The notes under the pieces: generated by a model
The model's input: the letters and a program-made list of their open reading frames with translations, nothing else
Told to the model about the DNA's origin: nothing
Database searches by the model: none
Position numbers and translations under genes: made by a program
Part shown: one piece after another, positions 7,740 through 14,867 of the stretch
How the letters are laid out: each line of letters opens with the position of its first letter
Numbering within the stretch: position 1 is the stretch's first letter
Assembly: GCA_027294815.1 (NCBI GenBank)
Contig: JAPULP010000064.1
Span: 1-15,373, forward strand
From: Gemmatimonadota bacterium
Lineage (GTDB): Bacteria; Gemmatimonadota; Gemmatimonadetes; Gemmatimonadales; GWC2-71-9
Length of the DNA: 15,373 nt
Direction: 5' to 3'

Positions 7740-8137
7740 TGATTTTCTCCCGCAGCAACGAGATCGGGATGTCTGAAGTATACCGGTTGTACGAACGCGG
7801 TGGCGACAGGTAAGCCGTCACGCCTGGCGGGGGCAAAGCGAAGTTGATCCACACTCCGTAGCGCGGCCGAGTCGAGTTGAGGGAAACCGCTGCTCTCTTC
7901 GATGCGTGTAGAATCGGCGACGATGGTGCCGTCTTCAGTGGCATAGAGCCACAGGTGCACCACGCCTTCGATCTGCTGCTCGAACAACTCCAAAGGGTAT
8001 TCGACCGATGGTTCCGGATTGGTCACCACGGGTGGTTCAAAACCTCGGACCTGTTCGCCCGGTTGCTCGGGGGACTCTTCACTCTGGCAAGCCGCCAGCA
8101 TCACCGGTGCCAAGAGAATCACCCACGTCGCTTTCAC
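7736..8137 (-). CDS. Putative lipoprotein with TonB C-terminal-like domain
   Basis: A 133-residue protein. The N-terminus is a lipoprotein signal: basic Lys2, hydrophobic 'WVILLAPVML', then lipobox LAAC with Cys17. Residue +2 is Gln, which under E. coli rules would send it to the outer membrane. A short Glu/Pro-rich linker (18-45) leads to a domain at about 46-122 with the TonB C-terminal pattern: 'IEGVVHLWLYATEDGTI', 'SSGFPQLDSAAL', then 'RFAPARRDGLPV'. Canonical TonB is anchored by an uncleaved transmembrane helix and has a long Pro-rich spacer; both are absent here. It starts at GTG 8137 with GTGA overlapping the mutS stop, and GGAGGA sits just upstream at 8141-8146. It overlaps the cbs start by 4 bp. 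No exbB, exbD or TonB-dependent receptor is nearby, so a role in energised transport is not shown. Confidence 0.82.
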   Translation of the reverse strand: MKATWVILLAPVMLAACQSEESPEQPGEQVRGFEPPVVTNPEPSVEYPLELFEQQIEGVVHLWLYATEDGTIVADSTRIEESSGFPQLDSAALRSVDQLRFAPARRDGLPVATAFVQPVYFRHPDLVAAGENQ

Positions 8138-10734
8138 CGCTCCTCCACACGGCGCTTGAACTCCGCCAGTTGTCCCAGCGCCTCGATAGGGGTCATTTGG
8201 TTGATATCCAACGCCCTCAACTGTTGCAAGATGGGATTCTCCGGGTCAAAGAGGGCGAGTTGGCGTTCGTCCGGGGCGGGTGGTGGCGTCTGCCCGACAA
8301 CGTGATGTCCCGACTCGAGGAGTCTGAGGATCTCGCCGGCTCGATTCACCACCGATTCGGGCAGGCCTGCGAGCCGACCCACATGGATGCCATACGATCG
8401 GTCGGAGCCTCCGGGCGACAGTCGGTGCAGAAATATGATGTCGTCTCCCACCTCGCGAACCGCCACGTTGTAGTTGCACGCATGTTGCAACTCCTCGGTG
8501 AGCTGGGTCAACTCATGATAGTGAGTAGCAAAAATGGTTTTGGCGCCGACATTGCCGTGGAGATGTTCCGTCACGGCCCATGCAATCGCCACGCCGTCGT
8601 ATGTCGATGTACCACGTCCGATCTCATCCAACAACGCCAAGCTGCGAGAGGTCGCCCCGTGAAGAATCGCGCTTACCTCACTCATTTCCACCATGAACGT
8701 CGACTGTCCACGGCCGAGGTTGTCGCTCGCGCCCACACGGGTGAACACCCTGTCGACGACACCAATCGTAGCCGACTCGGCCGGAACAAAGGCGCCGACC
8801 TGTGCCAGCAGAACGCAGAGCCCAACTTGGCGAAGCACAGTGGACTTGCCGGCCATGTTGGGCCCCGTGAGCAACATGACACGCTCGGATTCGTCGAGGT
8901 GTATGTCGTTGGGGATGAACTTTCCGGGCGGGAGCATCCGTTCTACGATTGGGTGGCGACATTGCCTGAACGTCAACGTCATCGTGTCGTTCATCGTGGG
9001 TCGCACGTAGTCGTGCGTCGCCGCGGTGTGCGCGAAGCTGGAGAGTACGTCGAGCTCCGCCATGAGTCTCGCCGTTAGCTGAATACGACCCAAGCGCTGG
9101 TGCACAGCGACACAGAGATCTTCGATGATCGCCTTCTCGCGTTCTAAGGCCTGCTCTTCGGCGCTGAGGACGCGAGCTTCGTACTCCTTTAACTCAGGGG
9201 TCACAAATCGCTCGGCGTTGGTCAGCGTTTGCCGACGCTCGTAATCGTCCGGCACGGCGTCGCGATGAGTCTTCGTGACCTCGATGTAGTAACCAAAAAC
9301 GCGATTGAAGCCGACTTTGAGCGACGGTATCCTGGTTCGTTTGCGTTCCTGCGCTTGTAATCCGGCGATGAACCGCTTTCCACCGTCCCGCAGATTGCGG
9401 ACCTCGTCGAGTTCGGCATTCGCGCCAGAACGGACGGCGTCGCTGTCGCCGATGGAGACGGGCGGTCGTTCGACCAGCGTCGTGTCGAGCAGCTCATGGA
9501 GATCGGCGAGGATGTCAAAATCATCCGTAATCCGCTCGAGTTGGGCCGAGCAGTCGCGACCGGCAAGCGTGTCGAGGGCGTTCTGGACGTCGGGCATGCT
9601 TGCCAGCGAATCGCGAAGACCACCCAGGTCACGCGGCGATGCGCGGCGGGCTGCGGCACGGCCTGCAAGTCTTTCGATATCGCGAACGCCATCGAGGCCG
9701 TCCTGCACTCGCCCCCGACCTCGCTGATCATCAAAGAGCACCTCGACGGCGTCGTGGCGGGCCTGGATGTCGTGTAGGCGAATCAATGGAGCCAGCAACC
9801 ATTGGCGGAGCAAGCGGCTGCCCATTGGCGTCTTGGCGGTGTTGAGCAGGTCGTAGAGGGTGTTGCCCGCGCCCTCGGCTCGTAACGGCTCGACGAGTTC
9901 GAGGTTGCGCCGCGTCATCGCGTCGAGGGGCATCGTCTCACCCGATCGCAAAACAGTGGGCCGAGTGATCTGTGGCAGACCGTTCGGTTGGAGTTCACCC
10001 GCGTACCTGAGCAACGCGCCGACCGCGGCCAGAGCAGCCGCATCGGAGGGCTCGATACCCAGGCCGTCCAAGCTGGCCAAACGGAATCGCTGAATCAGCT
10101 CCTCGGTCGCGGATTGCGCGTCAAACTCCCAGGCCGCGCGTTGCGTCACCATGACGTCGTCCCCAAGGCTGGGGAGCTCGGCGCCCTCCGGAATCACCAT
10201 CTCTTTGGGGCTGTATCGGTCGATGGCCGCGGCCAAATCGAGCGGCCTAACGGACTCGAGAAACAGCTCGCCGGTGGAAACGTCGAGCGCTGCCAGACCC
10301 GATGGCTCGGCCGGCAGCACGGCTACGAGGAAGTTGTTTCGGTGGTCCTCGAGGAGATCGTCGGAGAAAACCGCGCCCGGGGTGAGAGTCTCGATCACGG
10401 CGCGTTTGACGATTCCCTTGGCGGTGCGCGGATCTTCTACTTGTTCGCAAATGGCCACACGGTATCCCCGCTCGATCAAACGGCGCACGTAACTAGTAAC
10501 GGCTTTGACGGGGAATCCGGCGAGTGGAACATCGGCCGCGGCACCGTTGTTTCGGCTCGTTAGTGTGAGGCCCAACTCGCGGGATGCCAATTTGGCGTCA
10601 TCAAAGAACATCTCGTAGAAGTCGCCCATGCGAAAAAAAAGGATCGCGTTGGTGTGTTGCGACTTTATTTCCCGGTATTGACGGATCAGCGGCGTGTCAG
10701 GCGATGAGGTTTCCTTGGATGATTTTGGTGTCAC
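8134..10734 (-). CDS. mutS: DNA mismatch repair protein MutS
   Basis: MutS, 866 residues, the usual length of MutS1, binds base mismatches and starts repair with MutL. The mismatch-reading Phe-x-Glu is at 39-41 in 'FFRMGDFYEMF'. Connector, lever and clamp domains follow (about 130-570), with a clear lever/clamp signature in 'KVGFNRVFGYYIEVTK'. The ABC-type ATPase has Walker A GPNMAGKST at 624-632, a signature-loop region around 'GASDNLGRGQSTFMVEM', Walker B LLDEIGRGTST with Asp703-Glu704, and 'FATHYHELT'. The C-terminal helical dimer region ends at 866. The start is GTG at 10734, where GTGA overlaps the upstream SPOR gene stop by 4 bp; a weak GGAAG lies about 8 nt away. The lipoprotein gene overlaps its 3' end in the same way. 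mutL is not in the window. Confidence 0.98.
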   Translation of the reverse strand: MTPKSSKETSSPDTPLIRQYREIKSQHTNAILFFRMGDFYEMFFDDAKLASRELGLTLTSRNNGAAADVPLAGFPVKAVTSYVRRLIERGYRVAICEQVEDPRTAKGIVKRAVIETLTPGAVFSDDLLEDHRNNFLVAVLPAEPSGLAALDVSTGELFLESVRPLDLAAAIDRYSPKEMVIPEGAELPSLGDDVMVTQRAAWEFDAQSATEELIQRFRLASLDGLGIEPSDAAALAAVGALLRYAGELQPNGLPQITRPTVLRSGETMPLDAMTRRNLELVEPLRAEGAGNTLYDLLNTAKTPMGSRLLRQWLLAPLIRLHDIQARHDAVEVLFDDQRGRGRVQDGLDGVRDIERLAGRAAARRASPRDLGGLRDSLASMPDVQNALDTLAGRDCSAQLERITDDFDILADLHELLDTTLVERPPVSIGDSDAVRSGANAELDEVRNLRDGGKRFIAGLQAQERKRTRIPSLKVGFNRVFGYYIEVTKTHRDAVPDDYERRQTLTNAERFVTPELKEYEARVLSAEEQALEREKAIIEDLCVAVHQRLGRIQLTARLMAELDVLSSFAHTAATHDYVRPTMNDTMTLTFRQCRHPIVERMLPPGKFIPNDIHLDESERVMLLTGPNMAGKSTVLRQVGLCVLLAQVGAFVPAESATIGVVDRVFTRVGASDNLGRGQSTFMVEMSEVSAILHGATSRSLALLDEIGRGTSTYDGVAIAWAVTEHLHGNVGAKTIFATHYHELTQLTEELQHACNYNVAVREVGDDIIFLHRLSPGGSDRSYGIHVGRLAGLPESVVNRAGEILRLLESGHHVVGQTPPPAPDERQLALFDPENPILQQLRALDINQMTPIEALGQLAEFKRRVEER

Positions 10735-11582
10735 TGGTGTTCTTCCACGACGAACGGCCCGTCCCCGAGACGGCGCCGCAGTTGTCGAGCAAGCTCATCG
10801 GCGTCGCGGCGGCTCGTGAACCGCCCAACTCGCACCTTCAGGAGCCCGTCCTGGTCGCGAAAAACCCGCGGTGTATATCCCTGCGCGCGGAGCGCCTGCA
10901 TGGTGGCGTCGGCGGCTGAGGCGGTGCTTACGGCCGCCACTTGGACTGCGTACAGCGTTGTGCCGGTTTGGAGCGATTCGGTGTTAGCAGTATCGGCGGT
11001 GATGGCGTCCGCTTGCAGTGCTGCAAGTACATCGGCGCATCGCTGTAGGTAAAAGCCTGCGCGGTTGCCCAACTCGATGTTCTCGTTCGACTCTCTCTGT
11101 GCCTGTGCCATGTATTGGCAGCCCGCGGTCGAGTTGTTGAGGTCGAATTCGGAGCGTCCGGCCCAGAACGCCGCTTCGCCCCGAACAGGACTCGTTGGGT
11201 AATCCAAGAGAATCCGGTCGGTGTAACGACGGGTATCGCTGAGGTCCCCGTCGGCGTAAGCAAGTTGTGCTAGGCGAAGCAACGACCGGTCGGCCCAAGG
11301 CGAGTCAGAATACTCGATGCTCACGCGACGGAAATACTGCTCGGCCGTCGCTGCCGTGTCGCTCACCAGCCCTGCGGTGAAGAGCACGTGCGGGTAGGCC
11401 GCGTCGAAAGGCGAGAGCCGGTTCAACTGCGCGTCGACAATGGCCTTCGCGGAATCGGTTTGTCCTTCGGTCGCTAGCCGAACAACTTCTCGCATGAGCG
11501 AGTCCTGAGGTGACGCGTCTTGCTGCTGAGCCGTCAGTGGCGCTGCCCACAGGCCCATCATGATTGTCAACCGCCGGATCAT
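10731..11582 (-). CDS. Envelope protein with TPR-like repeats and C-terminal SPOR domain
   Basis: A 283-residue exported protein. Residues 1-19 form a signal peptide (basic MIRR, hydrophobic 'LTIMMGLWAAPL', cleavage near LTA-QQ). Residues about 28-160 are helical TPR/YbgF-like repeats, with units such as 'AEQYFRRVSIEYSDSPWADR' and 'YTDRILLDYPTSPVRGEAAF'. Residues about 207-281 are a SPOR domain ('YAVQVAAVSTASAADATMQA', 'KVRVGRFTSRRDADELARQL'), which in characterised proteins binds peptidoglycan stripped of stem peptides at division sites. The start is the ATG at 11582: ATGA overlaps the holA stop, and a near-perfect AAGGAGG lies at 11587-11593. A reading from 11804 would add 74 residues that are just holA in another frame, and would bury the signal peptide. 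A role in cell-wall remodelling or division is likely, but the exact partner is unknown. Confidence 0.88.
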   Translation of the reverse strand: MIRRLTIMMGLWAAPLTAQQQDASPQDSLMREVVRLATEGQTDSAKAIVDAQLNRLSPFDAAYPHVLFTAGLVSDTAATAEQYFRRVSIEYSDSPWADRSLLRLAQLAYADGDLSDTRRYTDRILLDYPTSPVRGEAAFWAGRSEFDLNNSTAGCQYMAQAQRESNENIELGNRAGFYLQRCADVLAALQADAITADTANTESLQTGTTLYAVQVAAVSTASAADATMQALRAQGYTPRVFRDQDGLLKVRVGRFTSRRDADELARQLRRRLGDGPFVVEEHQ

Positions 11583-12625
11583 GCCGCCTCCTTCGCAGAC
11601 CCGAAACGTAACAGCAGAGTGGTCATCGTGGCGCGAGGGTCGCTCAGTGTCGTTGACTTGAGCTGCTCGTCCGCTTCGTGCATCAACATCAACGCGGCGT
11701 CGAGTTCTTTGGTCGTCCAGCGCGTGGCCGCCACTATCCATCGCTCCACCTCCTCGCCGTACCGCCCGAGGCCACGGGGCCGGGCGCTCTTGAGATAACG
11801 CCATAGGTCGTCCTTCACCTGGCGCTGGTTCTTGCGTTGGTCAGCGAGCGCCCGCGCAAGTCGAGAGCCGAGCAGGGTGGTGCCCATGGCATTGAGCATC
11901 TTGACCCCCGTCATCCCCGGTTGGGGCAACACCACATCTAGCAATTCGACGGCGCGAAGGAGATCACGCCGTGCGACCGCATCGATCCAATCGGTCATTG
12001 TTTCGCCGTGCCGAACACCCACAAACTGCTCTATCTCTTTCACACCGATGACTGAGCCGGTATCCAAGGACGCACCAAGCTTATCTACCTCGCTGGCGGT
12101 TATCGAAAGGCTTCCTCCAACGGCGCGTATCAAATGCATGGCCGCGTCGTGCTCGAGAGTCATGTCCCAGCCGGCGGCCCTCGCCTTCGCCCACTGGCAG
12201 AGCCCGTCTGCATCAGGAGGTCCGACCGACACATGTGTCGCCTGCTTCGCGACGGTGGCATTGGGCTCGCCTGCGCCAATCAGGATCAGCAGTGTCGTGG
12301 GGGACGGATGCCCGAGGTAGCTCGACAGAACCGACCAAATCTTGGCGTTCTTTCGCCACTGTTCAATGCCGCGCACCACCACCACTCGTCGCTCGGCGAG
12401 CATTGGGGGTGTTTCGAGGAGCGTGTGAAGGCTTTCACCGTTCAGGTCGCCGGCTCCGCGAATATCCACGTTGAAGTCTCGAGATGCAGGATCCACGGCG
12501 ACGTCGACGATCGCCTTGACGAGCTCGTCTTTGAGGATGTCCTCCTCACCAGTCAGATAATAGACCGAGGTGAGGGAGCCATGTTGGATCGCCTGTCGGA
12601 CAGACGAATAGTCAATCGCCGACAT
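11579..12625 (-). CDS. holA: DNA polymerase III subunit delta (HolA)
   Basis: The delta subunit of the clamp loader, which opens the beta sliding clamp. It is 348 residues, the usual family length. The N-terminal AAA+-like domain starts with 'VYYLTGEEDILKDELVKAI' (21-39), the family's opening strand and helix. It includes the 'LLETPPMLAERRVVVVRGIEQW' strand (about 69-90), where the Leu-Phe clamp-binding element is expected, and 'TTLLILIGAGEPN' (109-121). The C-terminal collar domain covers about 210-340 ('LLDVVLPQPGMTGVKMLNAM', 'WRYLKSARPRG', 'LMLMHEADEQLKS'). As expected for delta, there is no working P-loop. It lies 51 bp after the anti-sigma gene with no clear Shine-Dalgarno, and overlaps the SPOR gene by 4 bp. 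Confidence 0.93.
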   Translation of the reverse strand: MSAIDYSSVRQAIQHGSLTSVYYLTGEEDILKDELVKAIVDVAVDPASRDFNVDIRGAGDLNGESLHTLLETPPMLAERRVVVVRGIEQWRKNAKIWSVLSSYLGHPSPTTLLILIGAGEPNATVAKQATHVSVGPPDADGLCQWAKARAAGWDMTLEHDAAMHLIRAVGGSLSITASEVDKLGASLDTGSVIGVKEIEQFVGVRHGETMTDWIDAVARRDLLRAVELLDVVLPQPGMTGVKMLNAMGTTLLGSRLARALADQRKNQRQVKDDLWRYLKSARPRGLGRYGEEVERWIVAATRWTTKELDAALMLMHEADEQLKSTTLSDPRATMTTLLLRFGSAKEAA

Positions 12626-12676
12626 ATTTTGCGGAAACTATAGGGGCTGCTATCGGGAGGAAAGTGCGGGCCGTTG

Positions 12677-13198
12677 CTACTCCGGGTCGACCAAGCTCGT
12701 CAGGGTGACGAATGCCTGAGAGGCGCGCTGGGCATAGTCGTCCGTCGTCCACGCCGGTGTCACAAACGCGCCGGGGGCCTCTAGGTTGCCGAAGGTGACG
12801 AAAGGCGGTCGCGGATGAGCCTGTACCATCGGCATCGGTCGTTCATGTTGGCGCGGCTCGACCTCGCGAGTGTCTTGGGTGACTCCCTCTACCACGAGGA
12901 CAGCCACGGAGGCCGCTAGGATGAGCGACCCGACCAGGCGGACGGGAACCGCGAAGTGGGGGTCGGGGTTGAGAACCGCGGCCGCGAGCCGTCGCGCAAG
13001 GCTGGGCCGGAAACTCGGCGATGGCTCGATCTGGTCGCACGAGCGCAGCAAGTCAACGCCCCTGGTGATGACTTCATGATATCGGGCGCACCTGGGGCAG
13101 TCGGAGAGGTGCACGATGAACCGCCACCGCACCTGTTGGTCGGCGATGGTCTCATCTCGGAAATCGGAGTACCGAAGCAAGAATTCGGAACAACGCAT
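12677..13198 (-). CDS. Zinc-binding anti-sigma factor, membrane-anchored
   Basis: A 173-residue membrane protein that probably holds the ECF sigma factor encoded just upstream. The N-terminal cytosolic domain has the zinc-associated anti-sigma motif H-x3-C-x2-C at His30, Cys34 and Cys37 (HLSDCPRC). A Cys also sits at position 3. One transmembrane segment spans about 86-106 ('VRLVGSLILAASVAVLVVEGV'). The periplasmic part (107-173) is rich in Pro, His and Arg and has no recognised sensor domain. Gene order sigma then anti-sigma supports the pairing. The 133-bp gap before it contains a strong GC hairpin, and no Shine-Dalgarno is visible before the ATG at 13198. Whether release is by redox of the zinc site or by proteolysis of the periplasmic or transmembrane part is unknown. 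Confidence 0.85.
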   Translation of the reverse strand: MRCSEFLLRYSDFRDETIADQQVRWRFIVHLSDCPRCARYHEVITRGVDLLRSCDQIEPSPSFRPSLARRLAAAVLNPDPHFAVPVRLVGSLILAASVAVLVVEGVTQDTREVEPRQHERPMPMVQAHPRPPFVTFGNLEAPGAFVTPAWTTDDYAQRASQAFVTLTSLVDPE

Positions 13199-13282
13199 GG
13201 CTTACAGCTTGGTTGGTTGGCAAGGGTACTACCGCTGGCACCCAGCGATGTTCCGGCTCGTAATGGTTGTTTGGCAGGGGTC

Positions 13283-13327
13283 CCCGGGGGGCGGGCCAGG
13301 GCAAGCTGCCCGCCCCCGCCCCCCGGG
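13283..13327 (-). other. Very GC-rich stem-loop between sigma and anti-sigma genes
   Basis: A 10-bp stem pairs 13283-13292 with 13318-13327 and extends by three more G-C pairs (13293-13295 with 13315-13317). Then come a 3x3 internal loop, a 4-bp GGGC/GCCC stem (13299-13302 with 13308-13311) and a small AAGCT loop. In the transcribed (minus) sense it starts 4 nt after the sigma stop codon. No U-run follows, so it is not a canonical intrinsic terminator. It could be an mRNA-stabilising or attenuating element that lowers anti-sigma relative to sigma, or a dispersed palindromic repeat. Confidence 0.6.
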
Positions 13328-13331
13328 TATT

Positions 13332-13967
13332 TCAGTCGAGTAGGGGTTCTATCACCTGTGCGAAGCGATTGCGAGCCCGGTTGAGACGGCTCTTCACAGT
13401 TCCCAGGTTGCACTGGGTGATATCGGCGATTTGCTCGTAGGTCTTCCCCTCGAGTTCTCGCAGGACGAACACCACCTTGTGGTGCTCGGGTAGCTGGTTC
13501 ACGGTCCACTCCACTAGATCGCGAAGCTGGCGTTTCCGGTAGAGGTCATCGGGGCGATTGCGGTGATCTTCAAACTGAAGTGGGCGATGGTCGGCCTCCC
13601 AGTTTTTCTTGATGGTTTGGAAGAGAACGAGCGGGTTCCGGCTTCGGTTGCGAAGCTCATTCTTCGCGAGATTCGACGCGATCGTGTAGATCCACGTCGA
13701 GAACTTCTTGGATTGGTCGAACCGGTCCAGATGGCGATGCACCCGAATGAAGACCTCTTGTATCAGGTCCTCGCCCCGTTCGCGGTCACCAATCGTGCGG
13801 AAAACAAAGTTGAGCAATCGTCGCTGGTATCGCGTGACCAACTGCTCGAATGCCAGCGCGTCGCCGGCGAGATGAGCCGCAACCACCTCAGAATCGGTGA
13901 GTTCCCGAAGCCGGGATGGCGCGGACCGGGGTTGAACCCCGTGCGTGGGCTGGACTACAGCTATCAT
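13332..13967 (-). CDS. ECF (group 4) RNA polymerase sigma factor
   Basis: A sigma-70 family protein of 211 residues with only regions 2 and 4. Sigma2 covers about 36-108: 'FEQLVTRYQRRLLNFVFRTI', then the core-binding DLIQEVF at 67-73, then 'FSTWIYTIASNLAKNELRNR', the -10-reading helix. A charged linker (109-143) follows. Sigma4 covers about 146-208 with 'LPEHHKVVFVLRELEGKTYE' and the helix-turn-helix 'IADITQCNLGTVKSRLNRAR', which reads the -35. The ATG at 13967 has a strong AGGAGGAG at 13970-13977. About the first 25 residues are a non-conserved extension. It is the first gene of the long minus-strand run and is followed by its probable anti-sigma factor. I could not find a convincing ECF-type promoter upstream, so autoregulation is unproven. 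Confidence 0.95.
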   Translation of the reverse strand: MIAVVQPTHGVQPRSAPSRLRELTDSEVVAAHLAGDALAFEQLVTRYQRRLLNFVFRTIGDRERGEDLIQEVFIRVHRHLDRFDQSKKFSTWIYTIASNLAKNELRNRSRNPLVLFQTIKKNWEADHRPLQFEDHRNRPDDLYRKRQLRDLVEWTVNQLPEHHKVVFVLRELEGKTYEQIADITQCNLGTVKSRLNRARNRFAQVIEPLLD

Positions 13968-13976
13968 AGCTCCTCC

Positions 13977-14000
13977 TGGTGTATCCCTCCAGAAACACCA
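13977..14000 (-). other. Short inverted repeat in sigma-gene leader, next to the ribosome-binding site
   Basis: TGGTGT at 13977-13982 and ACACCA at 13995-14000 form a 6-bp inverted repeat with a 12-nt loop directly upstream of the AGGAGG that serves the sigma gene. In the mRNA the stem would abut the Shine-Dalgarno sequence and could influence its exposure. It is short enough to be chance. Confidence 0.3.
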
Positions 14001-14063
14001 AGCCCATATGACTCCCCGCCAGGCGATGAGTCACCGGGTGTGTCCTCTAATCACGTCGAGGGT

Positions 14064-14090
14064 GTAATACGCAGGAACCGTACCGTGCAA
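14064..14090 (-). promoter_or_regulatory. Tentative sigma70-like promoter for the sigma-gene operon
   Basis: On the minus strand, TTGCAC (14085-14090) and TATTAC (14064-14069) are 15 bp apart, about 100 bp upstream of the sigma start codon. The spacing is shorter than the usual 16-18 bp and the -35 match is weak. It is the best candidate I see in the 237-bp gap 13968-14204. I could not find a GGAAC-type ECF -35 on the same strand. Confidence 0.22.
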
Positions 14091-14158
14091 AACCGACATT
14101 TTGAAATGATCTAACTCGTTGTTTTACATAGATATAGATGCCGCGACACGGTTGGGGG

Positions 14159-14199
14159 GCGTCCCGGAATGGGGATGCTGTGTCCCCGGAATGGGACGC
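14159..14199. repeat. 11-bp tandem direct repeat embedded in an inverted repeat (operator-like or REP-like)
   Basis: CCCGGAATGGG occurs exactly twice, at 14163-14173 and 14185-14195, a 22-bp centre-to-centre spacing (two helical turns). The same stretch folds: GCGTCCC (14159-14165) pairs with GGGACGC (14193-14199) and GGGGA (14171-14175) pairs with TCCCC (14183-14187). The two GGAAT segments lie opposite each other as a symmetric internal loop. In the minus sense the structure begins 5 nt after the Nudix stop codon and has no following U-run. It could be a dimeric regulator's site for the sigma operon, a 3'-end hairpin of the Nudix mRNA, or a dispersed palindromic repeat. Confidence 0.6.
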
Positions 14200-14204
14200 G
14201 CGGT

Positions 14205-14765
14205 TCAGTGACCGAGGACAAATCCCGCGGCATAGAGCAAGCCGACGATGCTTTTCCCATCGATGATTTCCCCGTCTTTGATCATCTCTAGTGCCACCGA
14301 GATCGGGCGGGAGACTACCTCAATGAGTTCGTCGGATTCGAGATCCTGATTCTCAACCTTGAGGCCGGTGGCGAGAAAGAGGTGAATTCGCTCGTCGGTG
14401 AAGCCCGGTGTCGTGTAAATGGTCGTCAGGGGCCGAAGCTCCTCCGCCGTGGCTCCGGTCTCCTCCCGCAATTCACGGCGCGCGCAATCCTCGGGCGCCT
14501 CTCCTGGCTCGAGTACGCCGGCCGGAATCTCCCAAATCACTCCTCGCGCGGCGTACCGGTACTGTCGCAGGAGCAGCACGTGTGGATCCGGTCCGAGAGG
14601 ATCGGACGTGACAGGAACGATGGCGGCGGCGCCGGGGTGTCGCACCACCTCGAGCTCCACGGTTTGTCCGGCCGGGTTGCGAATGGTCTCGATGTCGATC
14701 TTCAGGAGACGACCGGCGTAGGCCTCCCGGGTGGAGATAAGGGTTCCAGTCGGTGGGTCATCCAT
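14205..14765 (-). CDS. Nudix hydrolase, ADP-ribose pyrophosphatase-like
   Basis: A 186-residue Nudix hydrolase, probably splitting ADP-ribose (or a related nucleoside-diphosphate sugar) to AMP and a sugar phosphate in the cytosol. The Nudix box is complete at 83-105: G-x5-E-x7-REL-x-EE-x-GA, with Glu98, Glu101 and Glu102 for metal binding. The flanking 'WEIPAGVLEPGE' and the downstream 'YTTPGFTDERIHLFLA' (117-132) are typical of the ADP-ribose pyrophosphatase (NudF) branch. The N-terminal strands (1-45) would form the domain-swapped dimer part seen in that branch. The ATG at 14765 has AGGA about 8 nt upstream. It seems to be a single-gene unit: it lies divergent from tRNA-Phe, and 237 bp separate its stop from the sigma gene start. 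The substrate is inferred from motifs only. Confidence 0.93.
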   Translation of the reverse strand: MDDPPTGTLISTREAYAGRLLKIDIETIRNPAGQTVELEVVRHPGAAAIVPVTSDPLGPDPHVLLLRQYRYAARGVIWEIPAGVLEPGEAPEDCARRELREETGATAEELRPLTTIYTTPGFTDERIHLFLATGLKVENQDLESDELIEVVSRPISVALEMIKDGEIIDGKSIVGLLYAAGFVLGH

Positions 14766-14867
14766 ACTGCCGTCCTATAGGTTGGTAGAAAGGTCGTCGC
14801 AGGCGACCGCAAGGTTGGGGGTGTCGCAACTCACCGACCGGATGGAGCTGTCCGAGCGAATGGTTAC

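Noticed and set aside
8008..9078. Long open frame (356 codons) on the + strand opposite mutS
   Set aside because: It lies wholly antisense to mutS and the lipoprotein gene, whose products match known families. The translation has no recognisable domain and is Arg/His-rich, as is typical of a GC-rich antisense shadow.
11583..11804. 74-residue N-terminal extension of the SPOR protein
   Set aside because: This region codes holA in another frame. The extension is low-complexity Arg/Asp/Gly and would hide the signal peptide, whereas the ATG at 11582 has AAGGAGG and the ATGA overlap.
14073..14100. GGAACC-containing sequence on the + strand as an ECF sigma promoter
   Set aside because: It points toward the Nudix gene's antisense strand, not toward the sigma gene, and no convincing -10 element lies 16-17 bp downstream.
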